Below are positions 17,401-25,566 of a stretch of 64,000 nt of DNA, piece after piece. The notes under the pieces were generated by a model, which was not told where the DNA came from, searched no databases, and saw only the letters and a program-made list of their open reading frames with translations. Origin of the DNA: Saliniplasma sp046497075 (GTDB lineage: Archaea; Thermoplasmatota; Thermoplasmata; Halarchaeoplasmatales; Halarchaeoplasmataceae). The position numbers and the translations under genes are program-made. The stretch spans positions 1-64,000 of the forward strand of contig JAWOGF010000059.1 in assembly GCA_046497075.1 (NCBI GenBank), given 5' to 3'. The stretch's first letter is position 1. Each line of letters opens with the position of its first letter.

Positions 17401-18022
17401 CGAGAAAAAGAAGGAAAGGATGGATGAGCTAAAAGAGAAATACACTGAATTGGAAAACAGGAAAGAAGAACTCAATAAGCTTATCGATCAACTCGATGAG
17501 AAGAAGAAAGTAGGCCTGATGGATGTCAAAGAAGAGATAAATGAGAATTTCAAGGAAGTCTATAAGGAGTTATCTGAAGGAGGGGAAGCTCATATAGAAC
17601 TCGAAAGTATAGAATCCCCCTTCGAAGGAGGTTTGATCGTAAAAGTGAGACCGCCAGGTAAAACGGTTCACAGGATCGACGCACTCTCCGGCGGTGAAAA
17701 AAGTCTGGTATCCATGGCATTTATCTTCGCGATCCAGCGGTACGACCCATCCCCATTTTATCTGCTTGATGAGATCGACCAGAACCTTGACGGCGTCAAC
17801 GCAGAGAATGTAGCCCAGATGATTAACAAGAATTCAAAATTTGCACAGTTCATACAGGTCTCTCTCAGGAAGGTCACTTTGAAGAAATCTGATCATATAA
17901 TCGGCGTCACTATGCAGGATGACGGGATCTCTGATGTGATCATGAAAGTCAACATCGGTGAGACCAAAAGCGGGGATCTACCTGAACTATCAGGTATGAG
18001 TAAACTGAAGACGGAGGTGTGA
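14417..18022 (+). CDS. smc: Chromosome partition protein SMC
   Basis: A 1201-residue SMC ATPase that forms the arms of condensin with ScpA. The Walker A motif GPNGSGKS is at residues 31-38. A coiled coil spans about 165-505, the hinge about 515-680 (glycine-rich GGRMQ and GAMVGGT), and a second coiled coil follows to about 1030. The ABC signature LSGGEKS is near 1091 and Walker B YLLDEID near 1115. The start is TTG at 14417, supported by GGAGG 8 bases upstream and by the normal N-terminus. scpA follows after 3 bases. Confidence 0.97.
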   Translation: MYLKQVMMENFKSFGKKMEIPIKQGYTNITGPNGSGKSNIGDAILFVLGPKSSKEIRAGRLTDLIFNGGKDGKPADFCRVSLTFENEDKTIPMNEDEITFTRKVQKSDNQQGYNSYFYINGRSSSLTEFQDLLAHARISPDGYNIVQQGDISRIVKMSDFERRKILDDIAGITQYDSEIEEAEEKKEDVMDDLDRINIILDEIQTQVDELENDRTEALKFQELSDKVKEAKSMKAWKTYKETEKEVSNVRSDIDENKDRIDKIKDKKKQVREKVSTLVEDIEDLEEEIDEKTGEKSSDLQETINELKLAIARAEDENEDAEHAIETNRERREQFKDEISEGKERLSELKKGIREVKDNKTETQEELEEVQEEIEEVKDKQTESDDRISDLRKEGIRVKNKIDEKNDSLADKKVELDRNRDKIDRLVEEISEIEEEKETLEFEKKESEWTLKELKSDNKDVQGELKELKDEFHDKKRKEKRLREDKSDLEDRVNRLEREYNQLKAQKEAAKNVKKGYSRAVSTILESRDRGDIDGIHGTIAELADVDGKYETALQVAAGGRMQSIVVENDKVASRAIKHLKQNDAGRATFLPLNKMRKGRPRGKAIRAVKDDSAVDFALELVDFDDEYENVFWYVFQDTVVMEDIDSAREMMGGVRMVTLDGEKIERSGAMVGGTLSKKMMSFSAPDRGKLDRVGTELKTTRENLKKVTSELKDVQSRIDEIQDKMGELRSKGDKTEKIDTLEAKVKRTKEKIHRKSKALEEKEDEKSESEEKVSKLERSIEHIESEIDQLKSKRKEIAENIKEVSPQELSTSLTNLQDKEVDLDKKLNKLESELERKIDKKERLEENIESMKTRREEFKEEIEEKRSTIKKNEQRIDSKRNELKGYEERRSSFSDDIKELREELDEKKEKKIELKHKLESLDSELEAKKQYIRTQKQKIDSLEDTLDDLKEEIGKEEDYGDEELPSMKELKNTIRRGENQMEELQPVNMRALKDYEKKKERMDELKEKYTELENRKEELNKLIDQLDEKKKVGLMDVKEEINENFKEVYKELSEGGEAHIELESIESPFEGGLIVKVRPPGKTVHRIDALSGGEKSLVSMAFIFAIQRYDPSPFYLLDEIDQNLDGVNAENVAQMINKNSKFAQFIQVSLRKVTLKKSDHIIGVTMQDDGISDVIMKVNIGETKSGDLPELSGMSKLKTEV

Positions 18023-18025
18023 ATT

Positions 18026-19021
18026 ATGGTATGCGATGTTAAAAAACCAGTAGATGTATCTAGTGATGTCAAAAAGGAAGTTGTAGATCATCTAGTATTC
18101 CATAAATCTATAATCGATGAGCAGAGAGACGGTGAACGTATCAACGACTATCTCGAGATGGTTGAAGGTATGAACGGTGGGTATCAGATATCGAACGATC
18201 CTTTCGAAAATGCCATCGCTTCGATATTCAAATTGGTGATAGATGAGAATATGGATCCATGGAATATCGACCTTGTTTCATTCACAACCATGTACCTCGA
18301 ACAGGCTCAAAATAAGGAATCTATAGATTTCATCGTTGCAGGCCAGTTGGTGAATATGGCCTGGTCGATACTGAAGATGCAGTGTGAAGAAACGCTGGCC
18401 TCCGCTGAAGATGGAGGTGAGGAAGTGGTCGAGGATGAGTTCATCTCACAGTGGGAGTGTTTTGATTATGACATGTATGAAGAGCCAGAAGACTTAGATT
18501 ATGAGGAAGAAGTGCTCGAGGACGAAGAACCGATCTTGGAAAAAGCGGTAAGAAGAGAGGAAAAAAAACCCGTTTCACTGATCCAATTGGTCGAAGCTTT
18601 TGAAGAAGCGAGAAAAGAAGCAAAGTATCGAGAGAAGATGGAACGGTTGAGAAAAGAGAACAAAAAGGAAAGGGAAGAAAAAGAGGCACAGAGAAAAGAG
18701 AACTACGAAACTAAAGCCCACAAGGAAGACATATACAAAGACATAGCAGTCATATGGGAGAGGATATGCTGGTACCAAACCGATGAACTCGATTTTGATA
18801 TGATACATGATAATAGGTTATCAGACCTTGTTACAGCCTTCATATCTTCACTGTTCTTACATAAGAAAAAGAAGATCAAGATGGAACAGGATTACTATCC
18901 CGATGGCCCTATAAAAATAGAAAATCTAGTCCCAGAAGATGAAAGGAAAGATGGGATACTAAAATATATATCCGAAAAAAATGAAGAAGGTGTAACCCTG
19001 GAACAGCTAGCTACCATCTGA
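18026..19021 (+). CDS. scpA: Condensin kleisin subunit ScpA
   Basis: A 331-residue kleisin that bridges the two SMC heads. The N-terminal SMC-binding part contains NDPFENAIASIFKLVIDEN followed by MDPWNIDLVSF. A highly charged middle (about 150-235, Glu/Lys/Arg-rich) leads to a C-terminal winged-helix region (FISSLFLHKKKKIKMEQ). It directly follows smc. No scpB gene is found in the window; the next gene is convergent. Confidence 0.9.
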   Translation: MVCDVKKPVDVSSDVKKEVVDHLVFHKSIIDEQRDGERINDYLEMVEGMNGGYQISNDPFENAIASIFKLVIDENMDPWNIDLVSFTTMYLEQAQNKESIDFIVAGQLVNMAWSILKMQCEETLASAEDGGEEVVEDEFISQWECFDYDMYEEPEDLDYEEEVLEDEEPILEKAVRREEKKPVSLIQLVEAFEEARKEAKYREKMERLRKENKKEREEKEAQRKENYETKAHKEDIYKDIAVIWERICWYQTDELDFDMIHDNRLSDLVTAFISSLFLHKKKKIKMEQDYYPDGPIKIENLVPEDERKDGILKYISEKNEEGVTLEQLATI

Positions 19022-19025
19022 AATT

Positions 19026-20786
19026 TCAGCTGGTATAGTAGTATTCCTCTTGAGATTTTTGTTTCTTATCCAACCTGGAATCTAATTTATTAACCCTTGG
19101 TCTGTTAGTGTCTGGATCTCTTCTGAACGTGATCTCTATATCTCTCAGGAAATTATTCATTCCATCCCGCATATCATAGGGTCCTTCTCCTATCCCGTGT
19201 ACACCCGGTTCACCGGAGAAGTTCATGATCAGGTCCGAAACGTAATCTATAAAGTACACGTCGTGGTCAACTATCATCCCGGCCTTGCTAGATTTTTCCA
19301 TGAAGCGCCTGATCGTTTTAGCTGCGTCCATCCTTCGACTCGAGTCCAGGTAAGCACTAGGTTCGTCGATCAGATATAGATCTGCGTCTCTACCCAAACA
19401 TAATCCTATAACCACTCTCTGCAGTTCCCCTCCGCTCAGATTGGTTATCTCTCTTTCATATAAGTCTTCTAAATCCAGTGGGGCGACCACTTGTGATTTG
19501 AACATGCTGGTGTTGAAACTATCACTAATTTCAGTATGGTAGAGATCCATGACTCTACCTTCAAAGCTTGGTTTTATATATTGCGGTTTATAGCTCACCG
19601 TGATGTTCTTTTCTATCTCACCTTCCGTAGGTTCGACTACATCCGCTAACATCTTTACGAAGGTGGTTTTACCGGTGGCATTAGGTCCGACTATCCCTAT
19701 AACTTCTCCTTTAGGTATCTCACCGGGTTCGGTCTCTAGTTCAAAACCGTCCCATTTTTTTACCAGCTTATCATATCTGATCAGGGGTTTCGAGTGCCAT
19801 TGCCCCGCAGGCGTATGATCATGGAACTCGATAGCGGTATTCCTAAATCTAACATTTTCCTCATCTAAAAAACCGTTCAGGTAAGTGTTGATAGCCTTTC
19901 TAACACCTCTAGGTTGTGCAACAACACCATAAGCACCTTTATCGCCGTAGATGATGTGGACGTTATCAGCTAGGAAATCAAGCACCGCTAGGTCGTGTTC
20001 GATAACCATGACCTGATTATCCTTGCTTTTGGCACGTATGGCTTTCGCAACGCTGAGACGCTGTTTCATATCAAGGTATGAAGAGGGTTCGTCGTAGAAG
20101 TAGACGTCAGCTTCTTTAGTAGAGGCCGCAGCTATGGCAACTCTCTGCAGCTCACCTCCCGATAGTTTTTTGAGAGTCGACCCTAACGTATGTTCTATAC
20201 CCAGCATCTTCACCCAATGCATATATCCATCTCCGACCCCGTCTAGTAGGTCTTCCACTTTACCAGAATAATGAGCAGGGATATTGTCAACATACTGAGG
20301 TTTTAACGAAGTTTTTATCCCCTCTTCGGATAAGGATTTAAAATAATCTCCAAGACCCGTCCCGGAGTATCGGCTCAGAACTGCATCCCATGAAGGTTCG
20401 TCCTCATACTTACCCATGTTGGGTACTATCTCTCCGGAGAGGATCCGTATAGCGGTTGTTTTCCCGATACCATTACCGCCTAACAGACCGATAACCATCC
20501 CCTTTTGAGGGACCGGGAGTCTGTATAATCGGAATGAATTTTCACCGAACTGATGTATCTTATCTTCATCTAGCTCTTCTGGAAGGTTGATTATCTTGAT
20601 GGCGTCGAAAGGACATTTATCTACACATATACCACACCCGACACAGAGTTCTTCGGAGATCTTGATACCGTCCTCGGTCTTAACAATAGTTTCGTCTCCA
20701 GTCCTGACTCTAGGACAGTACTGTATACATTCATAACCACATCTATCCGGTCTGCATTTATCCTCTAAGACGACAGCTATACGCAT
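19026..20786 (-). CDS. ABCE1/Rli1 ribosome-recycling ATPase
   Basis: A 586-residue ABCE1 that splits ribosomes after termination. The N-terminal ferredoxin-like domain holds two 4Fe-4S sites: Cys11, Cys16, Cys20, Cys24 and Cys48, Cys51, Cys54, Cys58. Two ABC ATPase domains follow, with the first Walker A GGNGIGKT at about 103-110, the second GPNATGKT near 370, and LSGGELQR signatures in both. Length is typical (about 590). It is convergent with scpA, with 4 bases between the stops. Confidence 0.97.
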   Translation of the reverse strand: MRIAVVLEDKCRPDRCGYECIQYCPRVRTGDETIVKTEDGIKISEELCVGCGICVDKCPFDAIKIINLPEELDEDKIHQFGENSFRLYRLPVPQKGMVIGLLGGNGIGKTTAIRILSGEIVPNMGKYEDEPSWDAVLSRYSGTGLGDYFKSLSEEGIKTSLKPQYVDNIPAHYSGKVEDLLDGVGDGYMHWVKMLGIEHTLGSTLKKLSGGELQRVAIAAASTKEADVYFYDEPSSYLDMKQRLSVAKAIRAKSKDNQVMVIEHDLAVLDFLADNVHIIYGDKGAYGVVAQPRGVRKAINTYLNGFLDEENVRFRNTAIEFHDHTPAGQWHSKPLIRYDKLVKKWDGFELETEPGEIPKGEVIGIVGPNATGKTTFVKMLADVVEPTEGEIEKNITVSYKPQYIKPSFEGRVMDLYHTEISDSFNTSMFKSQVVAPLDLEDLYEREITNLSGGELQRVVIGLCLGRDADLYLIDEPSAYLDSSRRMDAAKTIRRFMEKSSKAGMIVDHDVYFIDYVSDLIMNFSGEPGVHGIGEGPYDMRDGMNNFLRDIEITFRRDPDTNRPRVNKLDSRLDKKQKSQEEYYYTS

Positions 20787-20834
20787 CGTAAGGGGATTAT
20801 GGTCGGTGGTATTTTAGTTTAGTGAATGAAAATT

Positions 20835-22136
20835 TCATAACCCCACGCCGATATAGATGAAGTCATCGGTGAGGTCGGCAGGATCTAACAATCTTCTAGC
20901 GTCGACTATGACCTTACCTTTCATCGGTTTGAAATCCTGAGCTGTTAGCTCTTTGAACTCATCCCAATCACTCTGTATGATGCATATGTCAGCATTTTGT
21001 AACGCCTCTGCTACATCATCGGCATATTGGATCCTCCCTGATAATAGTTCTTTGAAATTATCCGTTGCCTCAGGGTCGTATCCGATCACATCCGAATCCA
21101 GTTCCAAAAGTTTTTCTACCATAGGTAAAGCACGTGTTTCCCGGACATCATCTGTCCCTCCCTTGAACGCTAGACCTAAAAAGGCGACTTTTTTATCTTC
21201 AAGACCACCGCTGATCTTCTCTAATCGGTTTATGATATGGACCGGCTGTTCTTCGTTGATTGAAAGGACGGAGTTCAATAAATTGGCTTCAAGATCGCTA
21301 TCTTCAGCAAATCGGACCAAAGCTTTGACATCTTTTGGAAAACAACTTCCGCCGAATCCAGCTCCAGCGTTTAGGAAATCCCTGTTGATCCTATGGTCCA
21401 TTCCCACTCCGTCCATGACACCGTAAACATCGATGCCGATACTTTCACAGATACGGGATATCTCATTAGCGAATGATATCTTCGTAGCTAAAAGAGCATT
21501 GGATGTATACTTTATCATCTCAGCGGTTTTGATATCAGTTTCGAGTTTAGGGGCTTCAAATTCATCATATGCTTTTGAAAGGAAGTCAAGTGTCTTTTCA
21601 TCCCATCCGCCTAAAACTATCCTATCGGGATTTAAGAAATCTTCTAATGCGATCCCTTCCCGTAGGAATTCCGGGTTCATGCCCAGACCGAAATCTTCAC
21701 CCACGACTTTATCTGACCTCTCCAGGATCGGTAAAACCTTTTCTTCAGTCGTGCCTGGAACAACAGTACTTTTGACACAAAATACATGGTATTCATCTTT
21801 GACTTTTAAAGGTTGAATCATATCTTCGACTGCCTTTTCAACACCTGAGATGTCGACTCCACCATCTGTTCTCGAGGGGGTACCGACACAAATAAAAGTA
21901 AGATCAGTCTCCTTAACAGCTTTTTCAGTATCGGTGGTAGCACTTAATCTATCATCTGAAACAACGTCTTTAAGGAGTTCGTCCAATCCCTCTTCATAGA
22001 TAGGTGGTTCTCCACGGTTGATCATCTCAACTTTCTCTTCTACGATATCAACACATATCACATCATGTCCTTTACTGGCGAACCCGACACCGCTCACTAG
22101 ACCTACATATCCCGTTCCGATTATGCTGATCTTCAT
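20835..22136 (-). CDS. UDP-sugar 6-dehydrogenase (UDP-glucose dehydrogenase family)
   Basis: A 433-residue NAD-dependent dehydrogenase that oxidises a UDP-sugar to the uronic acid, used for surface glycans or protein glycosylation. The NAD-binding motif GTGYVGLVSG lies at residues 7-16. The catalytic Cys sits in GAGFGGSCFPKD. The C-terminal UDP-binding domain shows GLAFKGGTDDVRE. Substrate specificity (UDP-glucose versus UDP-N-acetylmannosamine) cannot be decided by eye. No other sugar gene lies beside it. Confidence 0.93.
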   Translation of the reverse strand: MKISIIGTGYVGLVSGVGFASKGHDVICVDIVEEKVEMINRGEPPIYEEGLDELLKDVVSDDRLSATTDTEKAVKETDLTFICVGTPSRTDGGVDISGVEKAVEDMIQPLKVKDEYHVFCVKSTVVPGTTEEKVLPILERSDKVVGEDFGLGMNPEFLREGIALEDFLNPDRIVLGGWDEKTLDFLSKAYDEFEAPKLETDIKTAEMIKYTSNALLATKISFANEISRICESIGIDVYGVMDGVGMDHRINRDFLNAGAGFGGSCFPKDVKALVRFAEDSDLEANLLNSVLSINEEQPVHIINRLEKISGGLEDKKVAFLGLAFKGGTDDVRETRALPMVEKLLELDSDVIGYDPEATDNFKELLSGRIQYADDVAEALQNADICIIQSDWDEFKELTAQDFKPMKGKVIVDARRLLDPADLTDDFIYIGVGL

Positions 22137-22178
22137 ATCTCCGGATTAGAATACCCTTTCATATTTCTTTTGTTTGAT

Positions 22179-22439
22179 CTATGTAAAAATTGAAAATCTA
22201 AAAGGGTGTATCATGATTCGATGTATCTGATACAGGCCCCTGATTATCTCTCTCCAGTCTAATCTCCCAAATAAAATCAATATCAGTAATATCAGGACGG
22301 CTATAAGTAAGAACATGATCATAAGACGTATAACATTCAGTGCGAAATCACCCATCTTATCGGCACCAAGGATATAGCTCAACCCGGCGACGATCAGAAG
22401 GAGAACTACCAGCCAAAAGAACAGTCCACATGGCGCCAT
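22179..22439 (-). CDS. Small membrane protein of unknown function (86 aa)
   Basis: Begins MAPCGLFFWL and has two strongly hydrophobic helices (about residues 5-25 and 36-58) joined by a short loop with ADKMGDFA, then a basic, His-containing tail. I recognise no family. It lies downstream of the UDP-sugar dehydrogenase on the opposite side of a 227-base gap from gfcR and has no close operon partner. Confidence 0.55.
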   Translation of the reverse strand: MAPCGLFFWLVVLLLIVAGLSYILGADKMGDFALNVIRLMIMFLLIAVLILLILILFGRLDWREIIRGLYQIHRIMIHPFRFSIFT

Positions 22440-22666
22440 ATCTGTATAATATTATATGGGACTATAAAAATTTTTGTTTTCAGACCTTTCCTTTAATACA
22501 TTTGCCTCAACTGTGGTGATATGAAAAGATTCGGGATACTAAAAAAAAAGTCAACTATTGTTCTCCGGTGAAGTAAATATTACCGATAAGCAGTTGGGAC
22601 AAAACACGTGTTCAAACCATAATATTATAAATAGTATCAAAGATTACAGAAGCAAAGTGATTTGTC

Positions 22667-23272
22667 ATGAAAGGAATCGAGTCCCTTGTAGAGGAAGCCA
22701 TGGAGTATAAAAAGAATGGACTTAAAGAAAAGGAGATAGCTACCGAACTCAATCTTTCTGTAGATACGATCACCTGGCTTTTGACTAAGGATGTAAGAGA
22801 AGAGACACCTCCTACTGATGTAAAGATAGGGTGGAGATCGATAGGTGTTTTTGGTGGAAGGATAGGTCTACTCGCCACAATGTTTTCAGATATTATCTTA
22901 GAAGAGATGGAGTTGATGGAAGAAGATTTCGATACTGTAGTCGGTGTCGCTATAAACGGTATCCCATTGGCGACTTTGATATCCGAGGAGTTGAACAGAG
23001 AACTAGCGATATATCGACCACCCGGAGGAGACAGAAGACGTGGAGGTGGTGCATTGAGTTCAAATTATGCCGGTGTAAATGGAAAGAAGGTCGTTGTAGT
23101 CGACGACGTGATCAGCACCGGAGAGACCATGGAAGGTGCTATCACTTTCTTAGAGAACGAGGGCGCTGAAGCTGTGTTATCTGTAGTGACCGTGAATAAA
23201 GATAGTCAAGATGAAGTCGTCGGGGTTCCTCTGAGAGCTCTAATACGAGCTAAACTGATAGGTAAAAAGTAG
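22667..23272 (+). CDS. HTH-phosphoribosyltransferase regulator (GfcR/PyrE-like)
   Basis: A 201-residue protein. The N-terminal HTH (about 1-45, LKEKEIATELNLSVDTITWLL) is fused to a type I phosphoribosyltransferase domain with the PRPP loop VVVVDDVISTGET. This architecture matches archaeal GfcR-type proteins, annotated as orotate phosphoribosyltransferase-like but acting as transcriptional regulators of sugar metabolism in haloarchaea. A TATA element ATTATAAAT at about 22622-22630 and GTGATT before the ATG support this start. It may regulate rather than catalyse. Confidence 0.88.
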   Translation: MKGIESLVEEAMEYKKNGLKEKEIATELNLSVDTITWLLTKDVREETPPTDVKIGWRSIGVFGGRIGLLATMFSDIILEEMELMEEDFDTVVGVAINGIPLATLISEELNRELAIYRPPGGDRRRGGGALSSNYAGVNGKKVVVVDDVISTGETMEGAITFLENEGAEAVLSVVTVNKDSQDEVVGVPLRALIRAKLIGKK

Positions 23273-23294
23273 TTGAACTAGTGATAGTGATCTA

Positions 23295-24803
23295 ATGCAT
23301 TGGGCAGAAGTAGAAGCAGCAGAACTGGAGAAGGATCCATTAGTTGCAACAGGCGAGGCACCTTCAGGACCCATACACACCGGCCATATCAGGGAGATCC
23401 TGACTGGAGAAGCCATTGCTAGAGAAGCTGACGGAGAATTGATACTTATAGTGGACTCTATCGATCCTTTGAGGAAACTTTACCCCTTTTTAGATGATTC
23501 TTATGAGCAATATATAGATAGACCCCTTAATGAAGTCCCCTGCGTATGTGGAGAACACGGTAGTTATGCAGAGCATTTCATGGAACCCTTCATAGAATCT
23601 TTGAAGAAGATGGGAGTGGATCTGAAGCTGATCTACGCGCATGAGATGTATGCTGATGGGGAGTATGAAGAGGCCACGCGTAAAGTGATCCACAAGAGAG
23701 ATGAAGTTGCAGAGATAATAAATTCTAAGACCGGGAGAGAACTGGGTGAGGATTGGTTCCCGTATAATCCGATCTGTTGTGAATGTGGTAAGTTAGGTAA
23801 TGCGGTTGTAACGGGATTCGAAGATCCATACGTGTCTTATACTTGTGAATGCGGGCACGAGGGGAAAGCAGATATCAGGAAGGACGACGGTAAACTCCCA
23901 TGGAGATGTGATTGGGCTGCGAGATGGTGGATATTGGGTATTGACTGTGAACCATTCGGTAAGGATCACGCAGCTTCAGGTGGTTCTTGGGATACTGGAA
24001 AAGAAATTGTAAAAAAGATATTTGATCGAGAACCACCACATCCAGTAGTTTACGAATGGATACAGTTGAAAGGAAAGGGTCCTATGTCCTCTTCTTCCGG
24101 AGTTGCTATAAAAACAGAGGATATCCTGAACATGGTTTCTCCAGAGGTGGTTCGATTTCTGATAATGCGTCCTAAGTTGAATACTCATATCGATTTCGAC
24201 CCTGGATTTGGACTATTAGATCTTGTGGATGAATACGATAAGTATGAAGAAGAGTACTTCGAAGGTGACGATGAGGAGATGAAGAAGGTTTATGAACTCT
24301 CCCAGGCGAGTGAACCTCCAAGAAGTAAACCACAAAGGATCCCATACCGTCATCTGGTAAATCTAGTTCAGATATACGATGACCCTGAAAAGATATGGGA
24401 GATAGTTCAAGAAACTGGTGATATAGACCATCCTAGTGAAGAGGATCAGGTGATGATGAAAGAAAGGGCGGAAAGAGTAGAATTTTGGCTGGAAAATTAT
24501 GCACCGGATATGGTAAAGTTCTCGATCAAGGAAGAGATGCCCGACGTAAAATTATCTACCGAAGAAAGAGAATTTCTGGAGAGATATCACGATTCCATGG
24601 ATGAAGATTGTTGGACCTCCGAGGATCTCCACCGTTTGGTCCACGAAAACGCTGATAAAGTCGGTCTGAAAAAGGGAAAGGCATTTAGAGTCTTTTATAA
24701 GATACTTTTAGGGCAAAATAAAGGTCCTAGATTGGGGAGATTCCTATCTCAGTTAGAAAAGGATTTCGTCGAAGAACGATTGAAAGAGGCAATCGATAAT
24801 TGA
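23295..24803 (+). CDS. lysS: Class I lysyl-tRNA synthetase
   Basis: A 502-residue class I LysRS, the archaeal form, which charges tRNA-Lys. The HIGH-equivalent is HTGH in PSGPIHTGHIRE, and the KMSKS-equivalent is the serine-rich MSSSSG. Zinc-binding cysteines are in CVCGEHG, CCECGK and CECGHEG. GTGATCTA lies just before the ATG. The cognate tRNA-Lys (CTT) lies at the window start. The gfcR gene is 22 bases upstream and may be co-transcribed. Confidence 0.96.
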   Translation: MHWAEVEAAELEKDPLVATGEAPSGPIHTGHIREILTGEAIAREADGELILIVDSIDPLRKLYPFLDDSYEQYIDRPLNEVPCVCGEHGSYAEHFMEPFIESLKKMGVDLKLIYAHEMYADGEYEEATRKVIHKRDEVAEIINSKTGRELGEDWFPYNPICCECGKLGNAVVTGFEDPYVSYTCECGHEGKADIRKDDGKLPWRCDWAARWWILGIDCEPFGKDHAASGGSWDTGKEIVKKIFDREPPHPVVYEWIQLKGKGPMSSSSGVAIKTEDILNMVSPEVVRFLIMRPKLNTHIDFDPGFGLLDLVDEYDKYEEEYFEGDDEEMKKVYELSQASEPPRSKPQRIPYRHLVNLVQIYDDPEKIWEIVQETGDIDHPSEEDQVMMKERAERVEFWLENYAPDMVKFSIKEEMPDVKLSTEEREFLERYHDSMDEDCWTSEDLHRLVHENADKVGLKKGKAFRVFYKILLGQNKGPRLGRFLSQLEKDFVEERLKEAIDN

Positions 24804-24852
24804 TTTTATATAGTATAAAGCATTTATGTTGAATTAGAAGGGCGGATCTGAT

Positions 24853-25503
24853 ATGGCGAAATATACTGCTAAGATATTGGTCCTCGGGGACGGAGCCGTG
24901 GGTAAAACCTCTCTCGTTCGAAGATACATAAAGGGTGAATTCGAGGAAGACTATATCGCTACCATCGGAGTGAATCTTAAACATAAAACATTAGATGATA
25001 TCGGATTAGATATGTCTATATGGGACTTATATGGGCAGAAATCCATGTCTCCTGGTAAACATTCATCTAATTATATAGGAGCAGAAGGGGCTCTAATAGT
25101 GTTCGATTTAACGAGGAAAAAAACTTTGGAGAATATCAGACAGTGGGTGGATGATCTATACGAGGTCATCGGAAAAGTACCCATCGTTTTCGCTGGTAAT
25201 AAAAGAGATATCTTGATCGAGTTCCAGAAGAAAAAAAATCTCAAATTAACAAAAAAGACAAAAGAAGAATTCCACGATTTCATGATCGATGAATATTATT
25301 ATAAAAGTATATATAGTCAAGAACCAAAATTCGTTCCAGTTTCTTCTAGTGAAGTAAAAGGGATGTTCAAGAGTTTTAAAAAGACATATAACAAAAAGAC
25401 TGCGTACTATCTTACCAGTGCTAAAACGGGAAAAAACGTTGAGGAAGCGTTCAAAAAATTAGGTGAATTTGTTATGGAAAACCAGATAAGGTATGAGGTG
25501 TGA
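24853..25503 (+). CDS. Ras-like small GTPase with a large G4-G5 insertion
   Basis: A 216-residue GTPase of the Ras/Rab superfamily. G1 is GDGAVGKT (12-19), G2 Thr37, G3 WDLYGQ (57-62), G4 NKRD (116-119) and G5 TSAK (188-191). About 68 residues separate G4 and G5, some 40 more than in Ras; the extra segment is rich in Lys, Phe and Tyr. There is no C-terminal prenylation motif. Such GTPases in archaea usually work with Roadblock-type regulators; one such protein is encoded at 43184 in this window. Function is unknown. Confidence 0.88.
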   Translation: MAKYTAKILVLGDGAVGKTSLVRRYIKGEFEEDYIATIGVNLKHKTLDDIGLDMSIWDLYGQKSMSPGKHSSNYIGAEGALIVFDLTRKKTLENIRQWVDDLYEVIGKVPIVFAGNKRDILIEFQKKKNLKLTKKTKEEFHDFMIDEYYYKSIYSQEPKFVPVSSSEVKGMFKSFKKTYNKKTAYYLTSAKTGKNVEEAFKKLGEFVMENQIRYEV

Positions 25504-25566
25504 CATCTTTCGATTTTTAGGAGATAGATTTATATCCGTACAAATTTTTAAAGAGATGAGTTTACT

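Noticed and set aside
22521..22571. Short ORF MKRFGILKKKSTIVLR
   Set aside because: 16 codons, no Shine-Dalgarno site and no conserved character.
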